Shown one piece after another: positions 1 through 9,468 of a stretch of DNA of 64,000 bases. The stretch's first letter is position 1, and every line of letters begins with the position of its first letter. The notes beneath the pieces were generated by a model. That model was not told where the DNA came from. It saw nothing but the letters and a program-made list of their open reading frames with translations, and did no database searches. The stretch is from the NCBI RefSeq assembly GCF_009707665.1, contig NZ_WLZW01000004.1, forward strand, positions 155,992 through 219,991, given 5' to 3'. The position numbers and the translations under genes are program-made. The stretch comes from Planomicrobium sp. YIM 101495. Lineage in GTDB: Bacteria > Bacillota > Bacilli > Bacillales_A > Planococcaceae.

Positions 1-281
1 CGAATGTCCGGACGCTGTTCACGCCGGCCGAGCTTCAGCAACTGATCACAGAAGCCGGCTGGACGATTACGGCGGAGCGGTCGATCGATTCACCGGACTT
101 GCAAGATGGTGATTGGGAAGTACAACAGCTTCTTGCCGACTTCGAGACGGAAACGGAAGCGCTCGAGACGATGCCAGATAAGCTAAAGAAATTGCTCGAA
201 GCAGAGATGAATTTATTGAAGCATGCGGCTGCGACGACACCGATTAGCCCGCTCGCAGCATTTGCGCTCACAGCGGAATAA
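1..281 (+). CDS. C-terminal end of a probable SAM-dependent methyltransferase (partial)
   Basis: The frame is open from base 3 to the TAA at 279-281, so the gene begins before the window. The visible 92 residues start with a motif like that near the end of class I methyltransferases (an F-T-P-x-E-L-x-x-L-I segment followed by an AGW turn, the usual 'act on the regulator loop, then helix' near the last strands). The tail is helical and rich in Glu and Lys. No catalytic motif is in view, so the assignment rests on this C-terminal pattern only. A strong terminator follows at once, shared with the convergent DinB-like gene. Confidence 0.45.
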   Translation, partial: NVRTLFTPAELQQLITEAGWTITAERSIDSPDLQDGDWEVQQLLADFETETEALETMPDKLKKLLEAEMNLLKHAAATTPISPLAAFALTAE

Positions 282-282
282 G

Positions 283-329
283 AAACGAGCCATCCCTGCA
301 GAGCGGATCTGCAGGGATGGCTCGTTTTT
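283..329. terminator. Bidirectional intrinsic terminator
   Basis: A 19-bp perfect inverted repeat (283-301 with 309-327) has a 7-nt loop, T residues on the + side and A residues before the stem. It lies between two convergent genes and can end both transcripts. Confidence 0.9.
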
Positions 330-330
330 C

Positions 331-795
331 TTATGAATTTTTGATTGCAGCTTTCCGGATGTCCTTCATGCTCGTCAAGTGCATCGCATCATGGGCAAAC
401 ATGAACAACACGACTTCGCCGAGCGTCGTCATTTTCATGAATGGCTGCGGGAGCAGCGTATCCAGCTTTCCTTCGATTTGTGTGCGGAGCTGATCCGGCT
501 GTTCGATGACGAACTTCTTCAGCTCGTCCAGTGACGGAACATCATCGCCCCAGTTCTTCGGAGAAGTGCCTGTCGCGAAAAGATCCGGGTAAGAGGCCGG
601 CAGTTGTGACGGGATCCCGAGTGCGTTCGTGACCACGCCGTCAACAGAGACGAGTATGTGTCCTGCATTCCAACGGACCGAGTTGTTGTAAGGGGCCGGG
701 ATCATGTCAGCTTGTTCCTCCGTTACACGGTCGAGTATATCGTGAATCCAGCTGCGCCATACTTTCCACTGGCTATAAATGATTTCTTCGTTCAT
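331..795 (-). CDS. DinB-family putative metal-dependent protein
   Basis: A 154-residue protein of the DinB/YfiT four-helix-bundle superfamily. The family typically binds a divalent metal through three histidines; here they are probably the His of an N-A-G-H-I segment (about residue 45) and the two in H-D-A-M-H near the C terminus. Members include thiol-dependent S-transferases such as bacillithiol transferase, but many have no known reaction, so no substrate is assigned. The second in-frame ATG (795) is chosen because GGAGGG sits 6 bases before it; the ATG at 801 is too close. Single gene, ended by the terminator at 283-329. Confidence 0.8.
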   Translation of the reverse strand: MNEEIIYSQWKVWRSWIHDILDRVTEEQADMIPAPYNNSVRWNAGHILVSVDGVVTNALGIPSQLPASYPDLFATGTSPKNWGDDVPSLDELKKFVIEQPDQLRTQIEGKLDTLLPQPFMKMTTLGEVVLFMFAHDAMHLTSMKDIRKAAIKNS

Positions 796-1100
796 CTTCA
801 TCCCTCCAATTAATAGTTATCTTCTCTATACTACCGCAAAAATAAACTTTCGAAAGAAATTGTGAATAATTCTGTAAATAATGAACAATCCATCTTCCGG
901 AAAAGCACGATAAAAAAGGACGCAACGTTGCACGAATGCTGGAAACAATGAAACTTTCGGCTGTCTTTATCGTCTATATTTTAGTACACTAATAGACGTC
1001 GTTCTTTTAAACAAAATAATAAAAATTGGATAATTCAGGCACTAGACATCTGCAAGAAGCCATTCAGACAATTATTCACTATGAGAAGGTGCAATTCAAC

Positions 1101-3086
1101 ATGGAAAAAAACGATTCGATAAAGAAGAAACCACGCAATAAATTCATCCCGCTCCTTGCGCTGGCTGTCGTGATGCTGTGGTTAAAAACATACTACATCC
1201 AAAAAACACAGTTCAAATTGGACGTCGAAGGATCGCTTCAGGAATTCCTGCTGTTCATCAATCCGCTCGGCTCCGCAATCTTGATTTTGAGTATTTCACT
1301 GCTGTTCAAGAAAAAACGGAAGTATTACGCATTGCTCGCGATTTACTTCGCAGCAAGCTTCATGACTTATGCAAATGCAGTGTACTACCGCTTCTTCAGT
1401 GATTTCATCACACTTCCGACACTGTTCCAGACGCAGAACTTCGGCGATCTTGGCGGCAGTGTGCTGACATTGATCCAACCGACGGACTTCCTGTTCTTTG
1501 CGGACGTCTTACTGATCGGAGTGATCGTCTTCTCAAAACGTTTCGAGAAGAGTACGCACACATTCAAGAAACGCGCAGTCGTCCCGGTCATGACTGCAGC
1601 ACTGGCCATTTCGTTCTTCAACTTGGCGCTTGCGGAAGGCGATCGCTCGGACTTGCTGACACGTGGATTCGACCGTACGTACATCGTCAAATATCTCGGC
1701 TTGTACAACTATGCTGTGTATGACGCGGTGGAAACTGTGAAATCTTCTTCACAGCGCGTACTGGCGGACAGCGACAGCGTAACGGAAATCTTGAACTATA
1801 CGAAGTCCAACTACGCGAGCCCGAATGAACAATATTTCGGAGCTGCTGAAGGAATGAACGTCATTTATCTGCATTTGGAATCGATCCAGACGTTCTTGAT
1901 GGACTACGAACTGAACGGGGAAGAAGTGACGCCGTTCCTGAACTCGTTGACGCGTGATCCGGAAACGTTGTACTTCGACCGTTTCTACCACCAGACAGCG
2001 CAAGGGAAGACGTCTGATGCGGAATTCATGCTGGAGAACTCACTGTTCGGTTTGCCGAAAGGCTCTGCTTTCATCACGAAAGGGCAGAATACTTACCAAG
2101 CAGCACCAGCGATTTTGAAAGATAAAGGCTATACATCAGCCGTGTTCCACGGAAACAACGCGACATTCTGGAACCGCTCGGAAATTTATAAAGCATTCGG
2201 TTACGATTATTTCTTCGACATCGATTCGTACAAAGCCGATTCACCGAATGACATGGCGGAATATGGCGTCATGGACAAGCCGTTCCTCGAGCAGTCGGAA
2301 GTATTGCTTGAATCATTGCCGGAACCGTTCTATACGAAATTCATTACTGTCACACACCATTTCCCTTACAAGATCGCTCCCGAATTGACGACGATCGACA
2401 AGGCGACAACGGGTGACGCGAGTGTCGATAACTACTTCCAGACAGCCCGCTATGCGGACGAAGCGATCGAGCAATTCTTCACGTACTTGGAAGAGTCCGG
2501 TCTTGCGGACAACACGATGGTCGTCATGTACGGAGACCATTACGGCATCTCGGACAATCACAACCGCGCGATGAGCGAGTTGCTTGGCAAAGAGATTACG
2601 CCAGTAGAGAATACGAAGCTGCAGCGTGTGCCGCTCTTCATCCACGCACCTGGCCTTAAAGGCGGCGTAGACCACACGTACGGCGCACAAATCGATCTGC
2701 TGCCGACTGTGCTGCACTTGCTCGGGGAAGATACACAGAAATACGTCCAATTTGGAACGGATCTGTTATCTCCTGAACATGAGGAGTTGGTTGTCCTGCG
2801 GAACGGTGAAATTGCGAGTCCGGAAGTGTATTCCATCGGTGACGTATTTTACGATCCGGAAACAGGTGAGCCGATCGATGACAGCAAGCTTGAACTAGCA
2901 GAGAAGCTGAAAGAGATCGGGAACTACGAACTGGAACTGTCGGACCAAGTAGTGAACGGAGACCTTCTCCGCTTCTACACACCGACTGGATTCGAGGAAG
3001 TGGATCCATCCGATTACAATTACCAAATCAAGCCGCCGCTCCCAGTCTATGAGGCTGAGACGGATGCACCGGTAACAGCGAAATAA
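1101..3086 (+). CDS. ltaS: Lipoteichoic acid synthase (LtaS-type), copy 1
   Basis: A 661-residue membrane enzyme that polymerises glycerol phosphate from phosphatidylglycerol onto a glycolipid anchor outside the membrane. The first ~190 residues hold five membrane segments. They are followed by a sulfatase-fold extracellular domain with the catalytic Thr at residue 304 in G-K-T-S-D-A-E-F, matching Thr300 of S. aureus LtaS, and later Y-G-D-H-Y-G-I metal-site residues. A possible type I signal peptidase site (V-L-A) lies after the last membrane segment, as in LtaS, which is released by cleavage. ATG 1101 is chosen for its GAAGGTG ribosome site; an upstream TTG (1026) has none. A second LtaS-like gene lies at 38860-40719. 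Confidence 0.92.
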   Translation: MEKNDSIKKKPRNKFIPLLALAVVMLWLKTYYIQKTQFKLDVEGSLQEFLLFINPLGSAILILSISLLFKKKRKYYALLAIYFAASFMTYANAVYYRFFSDFITLPTLFQTQNFGDLGGSVLTLIQPTDFLFFADVLLIGVIVFSKRFEKSTHTFKKRAVVPVMTAALAISFFNLALAEGDRSDLLTRGFDRTYIVKYLGLYNYAVYDAVETVKSSSQRVLADSDSVTEILNYTKSNYASPNEQYFGAAEGMNVIYLHLESIQTFLMDYELNGEEVTPFLNSLTRDPETLYFDRFYHQTAQGKTSDAEFMLENSLFGLPKGSAFITKGQNTYQAAPAILKDKGYTSAVFHGNNATFWNRSEIYKAFGYDYFFDIDSYKADSPNDMAEYGVMDKPFLEQSEVLLESLPEPFYTKFITVTHHFPYKIAPELTTIDKATTGDASVDNYFQTARYADEAIEQFFTYLEESGLADNTMVVMYGDHYGISDNHNRAMSELLGKEITPVENTKLQRVPLFIHAPGLKGGVDHTYGAQIDLLPTVLHLLGEDTQKYVQFGTDLLSPEHEELVVLRNGEIASPEVYSIGDVFYDPETGEPIDDSKLELAEKLKEIGNYELELSDQVVNGDLLRFYTPTGFEEVDPSDYNYQIKPPLPVYEAETDAPVTAK

Positions 3087-3092
3087 ACGATT

Positions 3093-3134
3093 AGGCCCTG
3101 TAAGCTGAACTTCCAGCTTGCAGGGCCTTTTTTA
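3093..3134 (+). terminator. Intrinsic terminator of ltaS
   Basis: A 15-bp stem with one mismatch (arms beginning AGGCCCTG and ending CAGGGCCT), a 6-nt loop and a run of T. It overlaps the last codon of the rhodanese remnant on the other strand. Confidence 0.88.
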
Positions 3135-3241
3135 AAGTATGGAATATTTTCGGATGACCGGACAAGTCGGGTCGCTCGTCCATTCGTTCATGGAACCGTC
3201 GTAGATCGCGACGTTGTGCTGGCCGAGCTCGTCTTCACCTG
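3132..3241 (-). pseudogene. 3' remnant of a rhodanese-family sulfurtransferase
   Basis: Read on the minus strand, an open frame of about 36 codons ends at TAA (3132-3134). It contains E-L-G-Q-H-N-V-A-I-Y-D-G-S followed by N-E-W-T-S-D-P-T, the characteristic C-terminal signature of thiosulfate/3-mercaptopyruvate sulfurtransferases (Y-D-G-S-W-x-E-W-x). No start, N-terminal domain or active-site Cys loop remains. The remnant runs directly out of the 3' end of the acetyltransferase gene, which suggests that a deletion fused the two. Confidence 0.75.
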
Positions 3242-3786
3242 ATGACTCTTGCTGGATTGCCGCCGACAACCGCGCCTGCAGGAACGTCTTTTACGACGAT
3301 GGCACCGGAAGCGATAACGGCATTGTCACCGATCGTCACGCCAGGATTGATGACTGCGCGTCCGCCGATCCAGACATCCGAGCCGATTGTCACGGGCTTC
3401 CCGAGTTCGAGCCCGGAATTACGCTGTGCGGCTTCAATTGGGTGCGTGGCGGTGTATATATGAACACCTGGGCCGATCATGCAGTCGTTGCCGATCCGGA
3501 TCTCGCACACATCGAGGAAGATGCAGTCGAAGTTGGCAAAGAAGTTTTCTCCGACATGGATGTTGAAGCCGTAATCGCAGCGGAAGGTCGGCTCGACGTG
3601 AAGTGATTCTCCTGTGGAGCCGAACAATTTTTTTAGCAGAAGTTTGCGTTCCAGTCCACTCGTTTCCGTTGTCTCATTGAACAGGCGGCTTAGTCGGTGC
3701 GCATTGGCCCGTTTTCGTTGGAGTGCGTTGTCTTGCGGGTCATACAGTTCGCCTGTTTGCATCTTTTCTTTCTCGCTCTTCATCAT
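3235..3786 (-). CDS. maa: Sugar O-acetyltransferase (maltose/galactoside acetyltransferase family)
   Basis: A 183-residue acetyl-CoA-dependent transferase of the left-handed beta-helix (hexapeptide repeat) type. The N-terminal 'Mac' region ([12 protein letters not shown]) and the H-P-I and G-x-x-V-W-I-G-G blocks are diagnostic. The start chosen is the ATG at 3786, which has AAAGGAATGG upstream; a longer frame to 3858 lacks a ribosome site. The protein ends in G-N-P-A-R-V-I-R then stops, a few residues shorter than usual, and the following bases belong to a rhodanese remnant. The loss is at the extreme C terminus, so the enzyme may still work. Confidence 0.88.
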   Translation of the reverse strand: MMKSEKEKMQTGELYDPQDNALQRKRANAHRLSRLFNETTETSGLERKLLLKKLFGSTGESLHVEPTFRCDYGFNIHVGENFFANFDCIFLDVCEIRIGNDCMIGPGVHIYTATHPIEAAQRNSGLELGKPVTIGSDVWIGGRAVINPGVTIGDNAVIASGAIVVKDVPAGAVVGGNPARVIR

Positions 3787-3933
3787 TGACCATTCCTTTC
3801 GTCGATTGGTTGTTTCGATGAATAGGTGCTGCTTCGAATCAGTTGAGCTCAAGATCATGAAAAGGCAGTGAAAAAAGCATGTTTCCCCGTTATACTATAA
3901 TTATACAGTTCACGAGGAAACATGATTCTTGAA

Positions 3934-4500
3934 TTATAGCTTCAACATCCCGCGGAATCCGCGTGCGCCATAATAGGAGTCCGCCCCGTTATGGTAAAGG
4001 AACACGTGGTCATAGCGGCGGTCGCAGAACAGCGCGCCGCCGAGATTTCGGATCGCCTCGGGTGTGTGGATCCAGCTCGATGTTTTCAAATCGAATGGGC
4101 CGAATTCTTGCATGGTGCGGTATTGTTCTTCTGTCAGCAGGTCGATACCGATGTCCGCTGCAACATCGTGTGCCGAGTTTTCCGGCTTATTCTTCTTACG
4201 TGCGTCGAGCGCTTTCCGGTCGTAGCAAATGCTTCTGCGGCCGGTCGGACTTTCTTTCGCAGCGTCAATGAACACCGTCTCGTTGTCGAGTACGAAGACA
4301 TCCGGCTCGCCGCCGGTATCTTCCATGGCCTGGAGCGTCTGAAGTTTCGCAGGGGACTTCGCGAGCTTTTCGGCAATATCTGCCCAATCGACGCCATTAT
4401 GGCGGTGCATGTGGTCTTCGAAACGGGCTCGCAGCGTCTCAAGTAATTGTTCTGTCTGTTCTGCAGAGAATGCGTTCTTGTTGGTATCGTTTGTCATCAT
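3934..4500 (-). CDS. DUF4256 family protein
   Basis: A 188-residue soluble protein that matches what I recall of the DUF4256 family along its whole length: an early W-A-D/R-H-N-G-V region, the T-G-G-E-P-D-V segment, E-S-P-x-G-R-R-S, and the closing G-A-L-F-C-D-R-R-Y with Y-G-A-R-G-F-R-G. The function of the family is unknown to me. AGGAGG lies 5 bases before the chosen ATG; the next codon is also ATG. It stands alone between convergent and divergent neighbours. Confidence 0.8.
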   Translation of the reverse strand: MMTNDTNKNAFSAEQTEQLLETLRARFEDHMHRHNGVDWADIAEKLAKSPAKLQTLQAMEDTGGEPDVFVLDNETVFIDAAKESPTGRRSICYDRKALDARKKNKPENSAHDVAADIGIDLLTEEQYRTMQEFGPFDLKTSSWIHTPEAIRNLGGALFCDRRYDHVFLYHNGADSYYGARGFRGMLKL

Positions 4501-4648
4501 CGATTCCTCCTGAATGAATTTTATGTAGGTGATTCAAGTATATACAAAAATCTGACTTTGGTGTGATCGATTCGATTTCCGATAGAAGGGAAGTGCAAGC
4601 TGGTCGTTTGAACGGCTGAAGCCGCGCGTGACTGCCAGCTTAATTACT

Positions 4649-4930
4649 ATGAAAAAAACGAAAGAAAGTGAAGACTGGCGTTTCAAAATAGCGAACCGGG
4701 AAGCCTTGATCGGTGTAGGGCTCGCATTATTCAACTTTGTCTGGTGGTTCGGATTTGCCTATGGGCTCGGATCACGTCCGGTGGAAGAATATACATATGT
4801 CTTCGGATTGCCGAGCTGGTTTTTCTACAGCTGTGTCGTCGGATTCGTCACGACCGTCATTCTCGTCATCTTAGTCGTCCGCTTCTTCTTCAAAGAAGTG
4901 CCGTTTACAGAAGAGGAGGATGAGCAATGA
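4649..4930 (+). CDS. YhdT-family small membrane protein (DUF997)
   Basis: About 93 residues with two membrane segments (near residues 18-40 and 57-80) and an acidic tail. YhdT/DUF997 proteins are encoded beside the pantothenate symporter PanF in many bacteria, as here, where the TGA overlaps the panF ATG (ATGA). A role as a small partner or stabiliser of PanF is inferred from this context. The start is uncertain: ATG 4649 and the upstream GTG 4628 both lack a clear ribosome site. Confidence 0.8.
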   Translation: MKKTKESEDWRFKIANREALIGVGLALFNFVWWFGFAYGLGSRPVEEYTYVFGLPSWFFYSCVVGFVTTVILVILVVRFFFKEVPFTEEEDEQ

Positions 4931-6414
4931 ACTGGTCCGTTATGATTCCGATGCTCGGCTTCTTGCTGATCATCTTCTTTATCGGCATCTGGGCGAGCCG
5001 CAAAAATGCGGCATCCGGTGATAGCTTCATCCAGGATTACTTTCTTGGCGGAAGGGAGCTCGGCGGTTTTGTCCTGGCGATGACGATGGTCGCGACTTAC
5101 GGCAGTGCATCGAGTTTCCTCGGTGGTCCGGGAACCGCTTATACGATGGGCTTCGGCTGGGTCTTGCTCGCGATGTCGCAAGTGGTGACGGGCTATTTTG
5201 TCCTGATGATCCTCGGGAAGAAATTCGCGATTCTCGCCAGACGCTACAAAGCCATCACGCTCGTCGATTTCCTGAAAATGCGTTACAGAAGTACGGCTGT
5301 CGTCATCTTGTCGGCATTTGCCATTATCGTGTTCCTTTTCTCCGCGATGGCTGCCCAGTGGATCGGGGGCGCGCGGCTCGTCGAATCGCTGACGGGCATT
5401 TCCTATAACGGTGCTCTGTTCATCTTCGCGGTTTCGGTGCTGGTGTATGTGACAATCGGCGGCTTCCGCGCGGTTGCGGTGACGGATGCAGTACAGGGCG
5501 CCGCGATGGTGGTCGGGACTTTCGTTCTCTTAGTGGCGGTCATCATCGCAGGCGGCGGAATCCCGAACATCATCGGGGACCTGATCAGCGAGAATCCGAA
5601 TCTCGTGACACCGTTCGGGAACGAAGGCAACTTATCGAAAGCATACGTGTCCTCGTTCTGGATCCTGGTCGGGGTCGGCGTCGTCGGCTTGCCGCAAATC
5701 GCGGTCCGTTCGATGGCCTATAAAAGTTCAGCCGGCATGCATCGTGCACTGATCATCGGGACAATCGTTACCGGAATCATCATGCTGAACATGCACTTGA
5801 TCGGCGTCTTCGCGCGTCCGATCATGCCGGGCATCGAAGTGGGCGACACGGTCATCCCGCTCATCTCGATGGAAGTGCTGCCGCCGTGGCTCGCTGGCAT
5901 CGTACTGGCAGCGCCGCTTGCGGCCATCATGTCGACGGTCGATTCACTATTGATCCTCGTCAGTTCGACCGTCGTCAAAGACGTTTACTTGAATTACATT
6001 AAACCGGACGCCACGATCAAGGCGGTCAAACGGGCGAGCTTCGGCGTGACCGCCGTGCTCGGGATCATCGTTTACATGCTGGCATTGAACCCGCCGGACT
6101 TGTTGATCTTCCTGAATCTGTTCGCGTTCGGCGGGCTGGAAGCGGCGTTCATCTGGCCGATTGTCATGGGCTTGTACTGGAAATATAGTAATAAATACGG
6201 TGCCATCGCCTCGATGATCACCGGAATCACGAGCTATATCGCGTTGCATTTCTACAACGAGGCTTACGGCAATCTGTTAGGTGTGCACACCGTTGCATTG
6301 CCGGTGCTGCTATCGTTCATCGCATTCGTCGTCTTCAGTCTGGTGATCGGGCGGAAAGCGCATAGTTTCGAGGAAGAGTGGAAAGAATTGAAACAAGAAG
6401 CGCTCGGAAAGTAA
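4927..6414 (+). CDS. panF: Sodium/pantothenate symporter
   Basis: A 495-residue solute:sodium symporter (SSS family) with about 13 membrane helices that takes up pantothenate, the coenzyme A precursor, with sodium. The N-terminal Y-F-L-G-G-R-E-L-G-G-F segment followed by A-T-Y-G-S-A-S-S-F-L-G-G-P is characteristic of PanF. Translation is probably coupled to yhdT through the ATGA overlap, and GAGGAGG lies upstream. The operon ends at a strong terminator at 6427-6478. Confidence 0.92.
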   Translation: MNWSVMIPMLGFLLIIFFIGIWASRKNAASGDSFIQDYFLGGRELGGFVLAMTMVATYGSASSFLGGPGTAYTMGFGWVLLAMSQVVTGYFVLMILGKKFAILARRYKAITLVDFLKMRYRSTAVVILSAFAIIVFLFSAMAAQWIGGARLVESLTGISYNGALFIFAVSVLVYVTIGGFRAVAVTDAVQGAAMVVGTFVLLVAVIIAGGGIPNIIGDLISENPNLVTPFGNEGNLSKAYVSSFWILVGVGVVGLPQIAVRSMAYKSSAGMHRALIIGTIVTGIIMLNMHLIGVFARPIMPGIEVGDTVIPLISMEVLPPWLAGIVLAAPLAAIMSTVDSLLILVSSTVVKDVYLNYIKPDATIKAVKRASFGVTAVLGIIVYMLALNPPDLLIFLNLFAFGGLEAAFIWPIVMGLYWKYSNKYGAIASMITGITSYIALHFYNEAYGNLLGVHTVALPVLLSFIAFVVFSLVIGRKAHSFEEEWKELKQEALGK

Positions 6415-6426
6415 GGCAGATAATAG

Positions 6427-6478
6427 AAAAAAGGGATTGCACAGGACCGTTCACGACGGTCTCGGGCAATCCCTTTTC
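6427..6478. terminator. Bidirectional intrinsic terminator
   Basis: Outer stem AAAAGGGATTGC/GCAATCCCTTTT with an inner GACCGT/ACGGTC hairpin. It separates panF from the convergent stress-protein gene, whose stop codon begins at 6480 on the minus strand. Confidence 0.85.
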
Positions 6479-6897
6479 TATTTGACGATCAGTGCAGGGC
6501 ATTTTACCCGTTTCATCACTTTGTGGCTGACGCTGCCGAGCATCATTTCCTGTAAACTGTTCAAGCCGCGGCTGCCGATGACGACAAGATCGGCCCGTGA
6601 ATCGTTGACGTAGCGGACGATTTCAGGACCGGGGTCGCCTTTGAGGACAGTGACCGTATAAGGCACACCGGCTCCTTCAAGGACGTGCTCGACGTTGGCG
6701 ATCTTGCGCTGGCGCTCCAGCAGCAAGCTGTCTTCCGATTGTGTGTGGAGACGGTCGGCGGTCGCTTTATTGAAATCGGCGACCATGACCACTTCGATTT
6801 TCGAGCCTTCCGTATAAGTTGCGATTTTCACCGCTTCTTCGGCAGCGCGTACGGCATTTTCCGAGCCGTCTGCTGCAAGGATGATGTGCTGATACAT
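6478..6897 (-). CDS. Universal stress protein (UspA family)
   Basis: A 139-residue Usp-fold protein. It begins Y-Q-H-I-I-L-A-A-D-G-S and ends with the ATP-binding signature G-S-R-G-L (G-2x-G-9x-G-S region) and V-K-C-P-A-L-I-V. Members of this type bind ATP and are induced by starvation or stress. It is encoded 23 bases after the SulP transporter in the same direction, so the two form an operon; Usp proteins paired with membrane transporters often regulate them, which is an inference here. GGAGG lies 7 bases before the ATG. Confidence 0.92.
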   Translation of the reverse strand: MYQHIILAADGSENAVRAAEEAVKIATYTEGSKIEVVMVADFNKATADRLHTQSEDSLLLERQRKIANVEHVLEGAGVPYTVTVLKGDPGPEIVRYVNDSRADLVVIGSRGLNSLQEMMLGSVSHKVMKRVKCPALIVK

Positions 6898-6920
6898 AAC
6901 TTGTCCTCCTTCTCAGGCGA

Positions 6921-8333
6921 TTAGCCGTTCAGTTTATCGAATAAGGCGCTGCTCGCAGGGTTCAACCCGCGTACTTCGACGGATTTCCCTTGCTGCTGCA
7001 GTTTCGCCGTGACACGGACGAGCGCGCCAACACTTGATTCATCCCATAGGTGACTGCTCGTCAGGTCGATGATGACGTGGTCTTCTTCTGCCATTTCGAG
7101 CGTCTGGACGAACTTCTGCGTCGAGGCGAAGAACAAGGGCCCTTCGATGAGATAGACGCCGTCACGCTTCTTGATTTTTAATTTCGAAATTGAGCCGACG
7201 AAGAACAAAGCACTTAAGACGACGCCAGCCACGACACCGATCGCGAGGTTATCCGTCCAGACCACGATTGCGACCGTGACGAACATGACGAGCGCATCGG
7301 CACGCGGAGCTGTCACGAGATACTTGAACGAGCCCCAGTCGAATGTGCCGATCGACACCATGACCATGATGCCGATCAGGACCGGCATCGGAATGTCGAT
7401 GACGAGATCGCCGAGGACGATGATCAAGAACATCAGGAACACACCGGCGACGAGTGTCGAAAGTCTTCCGCGGCCGCCGGATTTGACGTTGATGACGGAC
7501 TGCCCGATCATTGCACAGCCGGCCATTCCGCCGAAGAAGCCGTTGACGAAGTTGGCGATTCCTTGCCCGCGTGCTTCTCGGTTCTTATCCGATTTCGTAT
7601 CGGTCATGTCGTCGACGATTTGCGCGGTCAGCAGCGATTCGAGCAGACCGACGACAGAAAGTGCAAGTGCGTAAGGCAAGATAATCTGCAATGTTTCCAA
7701 GTTGAACGGGACATCCGGCAACAGGAAGCTTGGCAAGCTTTGGGTGATCGTCCCGAGATCGCCGATCGTTTTCAGTTCGATGTTGAACAGGAAAGCCGCT
7801 GCCGTCAACAGAATGATGGCGATGAGCGGTGCCGGAATCGCTTTGAAGAAGCGGGGCAGCGTGTAGACGATCAGAAGCGTGACGCCGATAAAGACGTACG
7901 TCAACCAGCCTTCGCCGAGGAAGTGCGGCACTTGCGCCATGAAGATCAGAATCGCAAGTGCGTTGACGAAGCCGATCATGACGGCATTCGGAATGAAGCG
8001 CATGAGCCGGGCAATGCCTGAGACGCCGAGAATGACTTGGATAATCCCCGTCAAAATTGTCGCAGCAAGCAAGTAGTGAAGACCGTGATCTGCGACAAGG
8101 TCGACCATGACAAGTGCCATTGCACCGGTCGCGGCAGAAATCATTCCGGGCCGGCCGCCGACAAATGCGATGATAACTGCGATACTGAACGATGCGTACA
8201 GTCCCACCATCGGGTCGACGCCTGCGATGATGGAGAAGGCGATTGCTTCCGGAATTAACGCAAGGGCTACGACGATTCCCGACAAAATATCACCGCGAAT
8301 GTTGCCGAACCATTGCTGTTGTAACGTTTGCAT
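6921..8333 (-). CDS. SulP-family anion transporter with STAS domain
   Basis: A 470-residue membrane transporter with about 10-12 helices in the first ~375 residues (starting [16 protein letters not shown]) and a C-terminal STAS domain (about 390-468) that contains D-E-S-S-V-G, the position phosphorylated in anti-sigma-antagonist homologues. SulP members carry sulfate, bicarbonate or other anions, usually with sodium or protons; the substrate here cannot be read from the sequence. First gene of a two-gene operon with the universal stress protein. Confidence 0.88.
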   Translation of the reverse strand: MQTLQQQWFGNIRGDILSGIVVALALIPEAIAFSIIAGVDPMVGLYASFSIAVIIAFVGGRPGMISAATGAMALVMVDLVADHGLHYLLAATILTGIIQVILGVSGIARLMRFIPNAVMIGFVNALAILIFMAQVPHFLGEGWLTYVFIGVTLLIVYTLPRFFKAIPAPLIAIILLTAAAFLFNIELKTIGDLGTITQSLPSFLLPDVPFNLETLQIILPYALALSVVGLLESLLTAQIVDDMTDTKSDKNREARGQGIANFVNGFFGGMAGCAMIGQSVINVKSGGRGRLSTLVAGVFLMFLIIVLGDLVIDIPMPVLIGIMVMVSIGTFDWGSFKYLVTAPRADALVMFVTVAIVVWTDNLAIGVVAGVVLSALFFVGSISKLKIKKRDGVYLIEGPLFFASTQKFVQTLEMAEEDHVIIDLTSSHLWDESSVGALVRVTAKLQQQGKSVEVRGLNPASSALFDKLNG

Positions 8334-8422
8334 GAAAATTTCTTCCTTTCAATCCAGTCCACAAGTGGAATAGTGAACATGTATTTCAACTCAACTTTGT
8401 CCATCTTACCATGTTCCACTGT

Positions 8423-9046
8423 TTATTCTGTAAAAAGATTCAGCGACTGACCTGTATTTTCGAATGTATCGGTCGTTTCCCAATCGTATTGCAGACTGGC
8501 TCGGTTGATGGTGCGCACGGTCTGGAAGTCCTGCGAATCGTATGGAACCGTCACAGTGACGTCACCGTCGATAAATGTATAGGATAGGACACGGGATGTG
8601 CCTTCATCGACAGTCCGCACGACATGCTCGACCTGGTCCCAGGCAACGTAGACTTCTGTCAGCGACCAGAATGGATTGACGTGCACGCCATCTTCATCCA
8701 AGTAGGCATAATGGAAAATCGACAGAGCAAACAAGGGAAGCGCCAACAACAGCAGGAAGAGGTGAAGTCCGGCCAAGCGATAATCCCGTTGTTTCTTCTC
8801 AGCGTACAATTTGGTGAACAGGAACGAGAAAAGAGTGACCGCGACTAAGGCCATTCCTGCCGCGAATCCGCTGTAGGCCGCTTGCGGACGGATGAATGAC
8901 AAGTGATTATAGGAAAAGAACAGCATATCTTGAATGAACATGATCACGGCCACCGGTAAGATCGGCGCCGAAATCAGTAAAATCAGACCGATCGTCAAAA
9001 TGTAAGGCGTCAATGAATCTGCATCGATCTCGCGTAAAGCTTTCAA
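8423..9046 (-). CDS. Membrane protein of unknown function
   Basis: A 207-residue protein that I do not recognise. Four hydrophobic segments (around residues 14-38, 58-78, 91-112) are followed by a soluble C-terminal half with alternating hydrophobic residues and a W-D-Q-V-E segment, which resembles the PH-like beta domain of some bacterial membrane proteins. A TTG start (9046) is used, with GGGAG upstream; the nearby ATG in another frame stops at once. It is transcribed away from the riboswitch-controlled nrd region. Confidence 0.65.
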   Translation of the reverse strand: MKALREIDADSLTPYILTIGLILLISAPILPVAVIMFIQDMLFFSYNHLSFIRPQAAYSGFAAGMALVAVTLFSFLFTKLYAEKKQRDYRLAGLHLFLLLLALPLFALSIFHYAYLDEDGVHVNPFWSLTEVYVAWDQVEHVVRTVDEGTSRVLSYTFIDGDVTVTVPYDSQDFQTVRTINRASLQYDWETTDTFENTGQSLNLFTE

Positions 9047-9168
9047 GTGCTCATCTCCCGTCCTGGCTGCATCTAATTGTTTTAGTGTACCAGATGGGAA
9101 GAAGGGCAGTCACCTACATCATAAAATCATCCTTGCAAAACAGCGTTGCATCATTTATAGTGAATGAA

Positions 9169-9215
9169 GTGCAAGATATAGATGTCTTGCTGTTTTAAAA
9201 CACAATATATAGTAC
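9169..9215 (+). promoter_or_regulatory. Tandem NrdR-like boxes over the nrd promoter
   Basis: The 16-mer at 9200-9215 (ACACAATATATAGTAC) agrees with the NrdR box consensus ACACWATATATWGTGT at 14 of 16 positions. A weaker match (9 of 16, core CAAGATATAG) starts exactly 31 bases upstream at 9169, the three-turn spacing typical of paired NrdR boxes. TATAGT (9208-9213), a likely -10 element, lies inside the downstream box, so NrdR binding would block transcription of the riboswitch and operon. Confidence 0.7.
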
Positions 9216-9224
9216 ATCGAATAG

Positions 9225-9370
9225 AAATGGTGCCGATGAGGCTGAAAAGGGAATCCGGAAGAAACCGGAGCTGTACCCGCAACTGTAAGTGCTGACGAAC
9301 TTCGAAGGTCCACTGTCTGAAGACGGGAAGGACGAAGAGAGGATGACGCATGAGCCAGGAGACCTGCCAT
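9225..9370 (+). promoter_or_regulatory. Cobalamin (AdoCbl) riboswitch
   Basis: The conserved cobalamin-riboswitch blocks occur in order: GGTGCC, AAAAGGGAA, CCCGCAACTGTAA, GGGAAGG, GATGACGCATGAGCCAGGAGACCTGCC (the B12 box, about 9342-9368). An intrinsic terminator follows at 9469-9502, before the first gene, so control is by transcription termination. It governs a thioesterase and a class I ribonucleotide reductase, so B12 should switch this oxygen-dependent enzyme off, presumably when a B12-dependent reductase is available elsewhere in the genome. Confidence 0.95.
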
Positions 9371-9468
9371 TTTTAGAGTGTGTATGCTTCTTCGGGAACA
9401 GAGAGGCTGCAACGCGAGTGCTCTTTGGCGAACATTTTTCTGTTTAACCGAGATGCTTTAGCGTTCAC

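Noticed and set aside
1026..1100. N-terminal extension of LTA synthase from a TTG start
   Set aside because: No ribosome site precedes the TTG, while the ATG at 1101 has one and gives the normal family length.
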